This document shows, in pieces, positions 7,065 to 9,378 of a stretch of DNA of 9,378 nucleotides. Positions within the stretch are counted from its first letter, which is position 1, and every line of letters starts with the position of its first letter. Both the position numbers and the translations under genes were made by a program. The notes under the pieces were generated by a model. It worked only from the letters and a program-made list of their open reading frames with translations. It had not been told where the DNA came from and did no database searches. The DNA is taken from assembly GCA_023457715.1 (NCBI GenBank), contig JAEWKR010000053.1, positions 1-9,378 of the forward strand, given 5' to 3'. The stretch comes from Verrucomicrobiota bacterium. Its GTDB lineage: Bacteria > Verrucomicrobiota > Verrucomicrobiia > Opitutales > Opitutaceae.

Positions 7065-8900
7065 ATGACTGCTCCGCAAAAATTCGAGTTCCGGGCCGAG
7101 ATCAAGCAGCTGCTGGATATCGTCATCCACTCGCTCTACACGGAGAAGGAAATCTTCGTCCGTGAGCTGGTATCGAACGCGTCCGACGCGCTCGAAAAGC
7201 TCCGTCACGTGCAGCTGACCGAAAAGGAGGTTCACGACGACAACGCCACGCTCGAGATCAACGTGACCACCGACGACAAGGCGAAGACGATCACGCTGCA
7301 GGACTTCGGCATTGGCATGACCCGCGCCGAATTGGTCGAAAACCTCGGCACGATTGCCCACTCCGGGTCCAAAGCCTTCGTCAAGGCCCTGGGCGAAACC
7401 GGCGCCAAGAACGCGAACCTGATCGGTCAGTTCGGCGTCGGCTTCTACTCCGCCTTCATGGTCGCCAAGTCGGTCAAGGTCTACACCCACTCCTGGCGGA
7501 AGAACGAGCCGGGCCACGTGTGGACGAGCGACGGCAGCGGCAGCTACGAAATCGAGGAATCGGCCGACGAGCGGCGCGGCGCCAAGATCGTCATCGAGCT
7601 GAAGGACGACTGCGCCGAGTTCGCGCAGGAACACCGGGTGAAGGAGATCCTCGAGCGGTACAGCGCGTTTGTCTCCTACCCGATCAACCTCAACGGCAAG
7701 CGCATCAACACCGTCCAGGCCCTGTGGCTGCGCAACAAGAGCGAGGTGAAGGAGGAGGAGTACACCGAGTTCTACAAATTCCAGGCTCACGCGTACGATG
7801 AACCGCGGCTGCGCCTGCACTTCTCCGCCGACGCCCCGCTCGCCATCAACGCGCTGCTGTTCGTACCCAAGGAGAATACCGAGAAGCTCGGCTTTGCCCG
7901 CCTCGAACCATCGGTGTCGCTCTACTGCCGGAAGGTGCTGATCGACCAGAAGCCCAAGGACATCCTCCCCGAATGGCTCCGCTTCCTGAAGGGGGTGGTC
8001 GATAGCGAGGACCTGCCGTTGAACATCTCGCGCGAGACGATGCAGGACAAGTCGCTGATCGAGAAGCTGAACAAGGTCATCACCAAACGCTTCCTCAAGT
8101 TCCTCGAGGAGGAGGCCAAGAACCGTCCGGACGCCTACACCGAGTTTTACCAGGAGTTCGGCATCTTCCTGAAGGAGGGCACCGCGCTCGACTTCACCCA
8201 CAAGGACCAGCTCGTGAAGCTGCTGCGGTTCGAGTCGTCGCTCACCGACAAGGGGAAGACGACCTCGCTGGCCGAATACGTCAGCCGGATGGGGGCGGAG
8301 CAGAAGGAGATTTATTACCTGATCGGCCCGAGCCGGGCCGCGATCGAGTCGGGGCCCTATCTGGAGGGCTTCAAGGCGCGCAACCTCGAAGTGCTCTTCT
8401 GCTATGAGGCGGTGGACGAGTATGTGATGAACAACGTCCGCGAGTTCGACGGAAAGAAACTCACCGCGGCCGACCATGCGGACGTCAAGCTGTCCGACCT
8501 GCCGAAACCCGAGGGCGCGCTGAGCGAGGAGGACGTCAAGGCGCTCACCGGCTGGATGAAGGAAACGCTGGGGGAACGCGTCGCCGAGGTGAAGACCAGC
8601 GACCGGCTCGTCGACTCGCCCGTGCTCGCGCTCAACGCCGACAAGTTCATGTCCCCGCACATGCGCCGCATGATGAAGGCCATGAACAAGGACGGCGGCG
8701 ATTCACCCCTCCGGGTGAATCTCGAGATCAACCCGCGCCACACGGTGATCAAGCGGCTTTCCGAAAGCCGCACCGCCCAGCCGGAGAAGGCTCGTCTCGT
8801 GGCCGAGCAGCTCCTCGACAACGCCCTGATCAGCGCCGGCCTACTCGAAGATGCCACGTCGATGGTGGCGCGGCTGAACAAGCTCCTGGAAAGCGTGTAA
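7065..8900 (+). CDS. htpG: Molecular chaperone HtpG (bacterial Hsp90)
   Basis: This 611-residue cytosolic ATP-dependent homodimeric chaperone acts late in protein folding with DnaK. The N-terminal GHKL ATPase domain (about 1-220) shows FVRELVSNASDALEKLR (31-47) with catalytic Glu34 and Mg-binding Asn38, then LQDFGIGMTRAELVENLGTI (78-97) with nucleotide-binding Asp80, and the lid-closing GQFGVGFYSAF (121-131). The middle domain carries LKGVVDSEDLPLNISRETMQ, whose Arg323 sits where the family has its gamma-phosphate-contacting arginine. The C-terminal dimerisation domain includes LEINPRHTVIKRLSE. There is no MEEVD tail, as expected for bacteria. Length is slightly shorter than E. coli HtpG but complete. 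Every key residue I checked is present. It has its own probable promoter; no dnaK, groE or hrcA neighbour is in the window. No Shine-Dalgarno sequence precedes ATG 7065. Confidence 0.98.
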   Translation: MTAPQKFEFRAEIKQLLDIVIHSLYTEKEIFVRELVSNASDALEKLRHVQLTEKEVHDDNATLEINVTTDDKAKTITLQDFGIGMTRAELVENLGTIAHSGSKAFVKALGETGAKNANLIGQFGVGFYSAFMVAKSVKVYTHSWRKNEPGHVWTSDGSGSYEIEESADERRGAKIVIELKDDCAEFAQEHRVKEILERYSAFVSYPINLNGKRINTVQALWLRNKSEVKEEEYTEFYKFQAHAYDEPRLRLHFSADAPLAINALLFVPKENTEKLGFARLEPSVSLYCRKVLIDQKPKDILPEWLRFLKGVVDSEDLPLNISRETMQDKSLIEKLNKVITKRFLKFLEEEAKNRPDAYTEFYQEFGIFLKEGTALDFTHKDQLVKLLRFESSLTDKGKTTSLAEYVSRMGAEQKEIYYLIGPSRAAIESGPYLEGFKARNLEVLFCYEAVDEYVMNNVREFDGKKLTAADHADVKLSDLPKPEGALSEEDVKALTGWMKETLGERVAEVKTSDRLVDSPVLALNADKFMSPHMRRMMKAMNKDGGDSPLRVNLEINPRHTVIKRLSESRTAQPEKARLVAEQLLDNALISAGLLEDATSMVARLNKLLESV

Positions 8901-8904
8901 CGCG

Positions 8905-8919
8905 GTCAAACCTTCCGCC
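8905..8919 (-). repeat. Truncated REP-like fragment
   Basis: GTCAAACCTTCCGCC differs only by one missing C from the GTCCAAACCTTCCGCC end of copy 2 (5451-5466). Similarity ends before the central palindrome, so this is either a decayed copy or chance sharing of a short phrase. It begins five bases after the htpG stop. Confidence 0.45.
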
Positions 8920-8927
8920 CGCTGTCA

Positions 8928-8977
8928 AATGGACCGCGGGCGGCCCGCCCGCAATGGACCGCGGGCGGCCCGCCCGC
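8928..8977. repeat. Two exact tandem 25-bp GC-rich palindromic units
   Basis: Units 8928-8952 and 8953-8977 are identical. Each starts AATGGACC and continues with the palindrome GCGGGCGG-C-CCGCCCGC. A further CCGCCCGC at 8915-8922 can pair with GCGGGCGG at 8936-8943, so several mutually exclusive hairpins are possible just after htpG. No T-run follows on the + strand. The structure could still protect or pause the htpG transcript. Confidence 0.85.
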
Positions 8978-9003
8978 AAAAAGCCCGCTCGATGCGCTCG
9001 GGC
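8978..9003 (-). terminator. Possible - strand intrinsic terminator
   Basis: Read on the - strand, a hairpin with stem GCCCG/CGGGC (8983-9003) is followed by TTTTT (8978-8982). Inside, tandem G-A mismatches and two more pairs could extend the stem over a CAT loop. It would suit a gene entering from the right on the - strand, but none is present before the window ends, so this may be fortuitous. Confidence 0.3.
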
Positions 9004-9198
9004 CGCACGCCACCCAAGCCCTCTTCTCGCGCCTTCTGCGCCTTGGGCTGAACACTGAACCTGGATTCCGAAGTAGCCGCAGAGAGCACAGAGCTCCGAC
9101 ACATCCACCTTCGCCGAGCCTACGGCGGACAAGGAGGACACGGAGGCTCGGTCCTCGCGCCAGACCGGTTTATTTGTCGGGGCTTTGGAGGTCAGCCG

Positions 9199-9264
9199 TC
9201 GAATCGCTGGCGCTCTTCGCTACACGAAGGCGCTTGGGCGTAGCGAAGAGCGCCAGCGATTCGA
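9199..9264. repeat. Perfect 25-bp inverted repeat, 16-bp loop
   Basis: Arm 9199-9223 (starts TCGAATCGCTGGCGCTC) is the exact reverse complement of arm 9240-9264, with a 16-bp spacer. Pairing stops abruptly at both ends. No T-run follows on either side, so it is not a standard terminator. A third, direct copy of the arm with two mismatches lies at 9305-9329, marking this as a dispersed repeat family rather than a unique structure. Confidence 0.9.
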
Positions 9265-9304
9265 AATCCGAGGAGGGACGTGGCGAAAACGCGGGCTCCG
9301 CCGA

Positions 9305-9329
9305 TCGACTCGCTGGCGCTCCTCGCTAC
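9305..9329 (+). repeat. Third copy of the 25-bp arm
   Basis: This stretch begins TCGACTCGCTGGCGCTCC and matches the left arm of the inverted repeat (9199-9223) at 23 of 25 positions, in the same direction. It lacks an opposing arm inside the window; one might lie beyond 9378. Confidence 0.8.
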
Positions 9330-9349
9330 GTTCGGATAGCCGCGGACTC

Positions 9350-9376
9350 GTTCGATGTTCGATGTTCGATGTTCGA
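9350..9376. repeat. Heptamer tandem repeat GTTCGAT, nearly four units, at window edge
   Basis: Three perfect units (9350-9356, 9357-9363, 9364-9370) are followed by GTTCGA and then CC at the window end. Because the unit is 7 bp, copy-number change would shift any reading frame across it, but no open frame is seen here. The array may end here or continue in altered form beyond the window. Confidence 0.8.
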
Positions 9377-9378
9377 CC

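Larger units (their letters stand above)
8901..9378. other. Gene-free repeat mosaic downstream of htpG
   Basis: I find no credible gene in these 478 bp; the - strand frame at 8830-9141 overlaps the htpG end and looks like composition noise. From left to right the stretch holds a fragment of the REP-like element (8905-8919), two GC-rich tandem units (8928-8977), a hairpin oriented as a - strand terminator (8978-9003), phrases such as GCAGAGAGCACAGAG and GGAGGACACGGAGG (about 9077-9146), a perfect 25-bp inverted repeat (9199-9264) with a third diverged copy (9305-9329), and a heptamer tandem repeat at the edge. Confidence 0.7.

Noticed and set aside
5622..8660. A 1012-codon open frame on the - strand, antisense to both the CorC-like gene and htpG
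   Set aside because: The two + strand genes have clear family motifs throughout. The antisense protein is rich in Arg, Gly, Glu, Leu, Val and His with no domain I recognise, and it would run across the terminator and htpG promoter. Long stop-free antisense frames are expected from strong GC codon bias.
8901..8982. Rho-independent terminator for htpG on the + strand
   Set aside because: Hairpins are strong, but the bases after them are AAAAAGCCCG rather than a T-run on the + strand, so I list them only as repeats.

Overview
The window reads as chromosome of a GC-rich, non-enteric Gram-negative bacterium. A Verrucomicrobiota member, plausibly of the Opitutaceae, is my best guess. That rests on the large secreted GH106-type glycosidase, the codon use, and intergenic filler (…ATTCGTGTCCATTCGTGG…, GCAGAGAGCACAGAG…GGACACGGAGG) that I recall as dispersed boilerplate in that phylum; it is inference, since no rRNA or other marker gene is present. 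All six real genes lie on the + strand.

Layout. 1-154: non-coding leader with three 10-bp tandem units. 155-2602: livM-livG-livF, the inner-membrane permease and both ATPases of a branched-chain amino acid (HAAT) ABC importer, tightly packed (4-bp gap, then a TGATG stop/start overlap). livH and a substrate-binding protein are not in the window. 2603-2731: intergenic, holding copy 1 of a 56-bp palindromic repeat. 2732-5419: a secreted GH106-like glycoside hydrolase (alpha-L-rhamnosidase family). 5420-5633: intergenic, holding copy 2 (inverted) and copy 3 of the same repeat, which together form a 29-bp inverted repeat with one mismatch. 5634-6956: a CNNM/CBS/CorC_HlyC membrane protein (putative Mg2+/Co2+ efflux), closed by a strong intrinsic terminator that starts inside its stop codon. 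7065-8900: htpG (Hsp90) behind its own probable promoter. 8901-9378: about 480 bp without a gene, a mosaic of GC-rich tandem repeats, a perfect 25-bp inverted repeat with a third diverged copy, and a 7-bp tandem repeat running off the right edge.

How they work together. Only livMGF is clearly one functional unit. The glycosidase, the CorC-like protein and HtpG look like independent transcription units separated by repeats and a terminator. There is no SusC/SusD, regulator or other carbohydrate gene beside the glycosidase, so it is not in a recognisable polysaccharide-utilisation locus. I see no undescribed multi-gene system. The most unusual content is the repeat architecture: inverted copies bracketing the glycosidase, and two other repeat families after htpG. 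None of the six start codons has a recognisable Shine-Dalgarno sequence.
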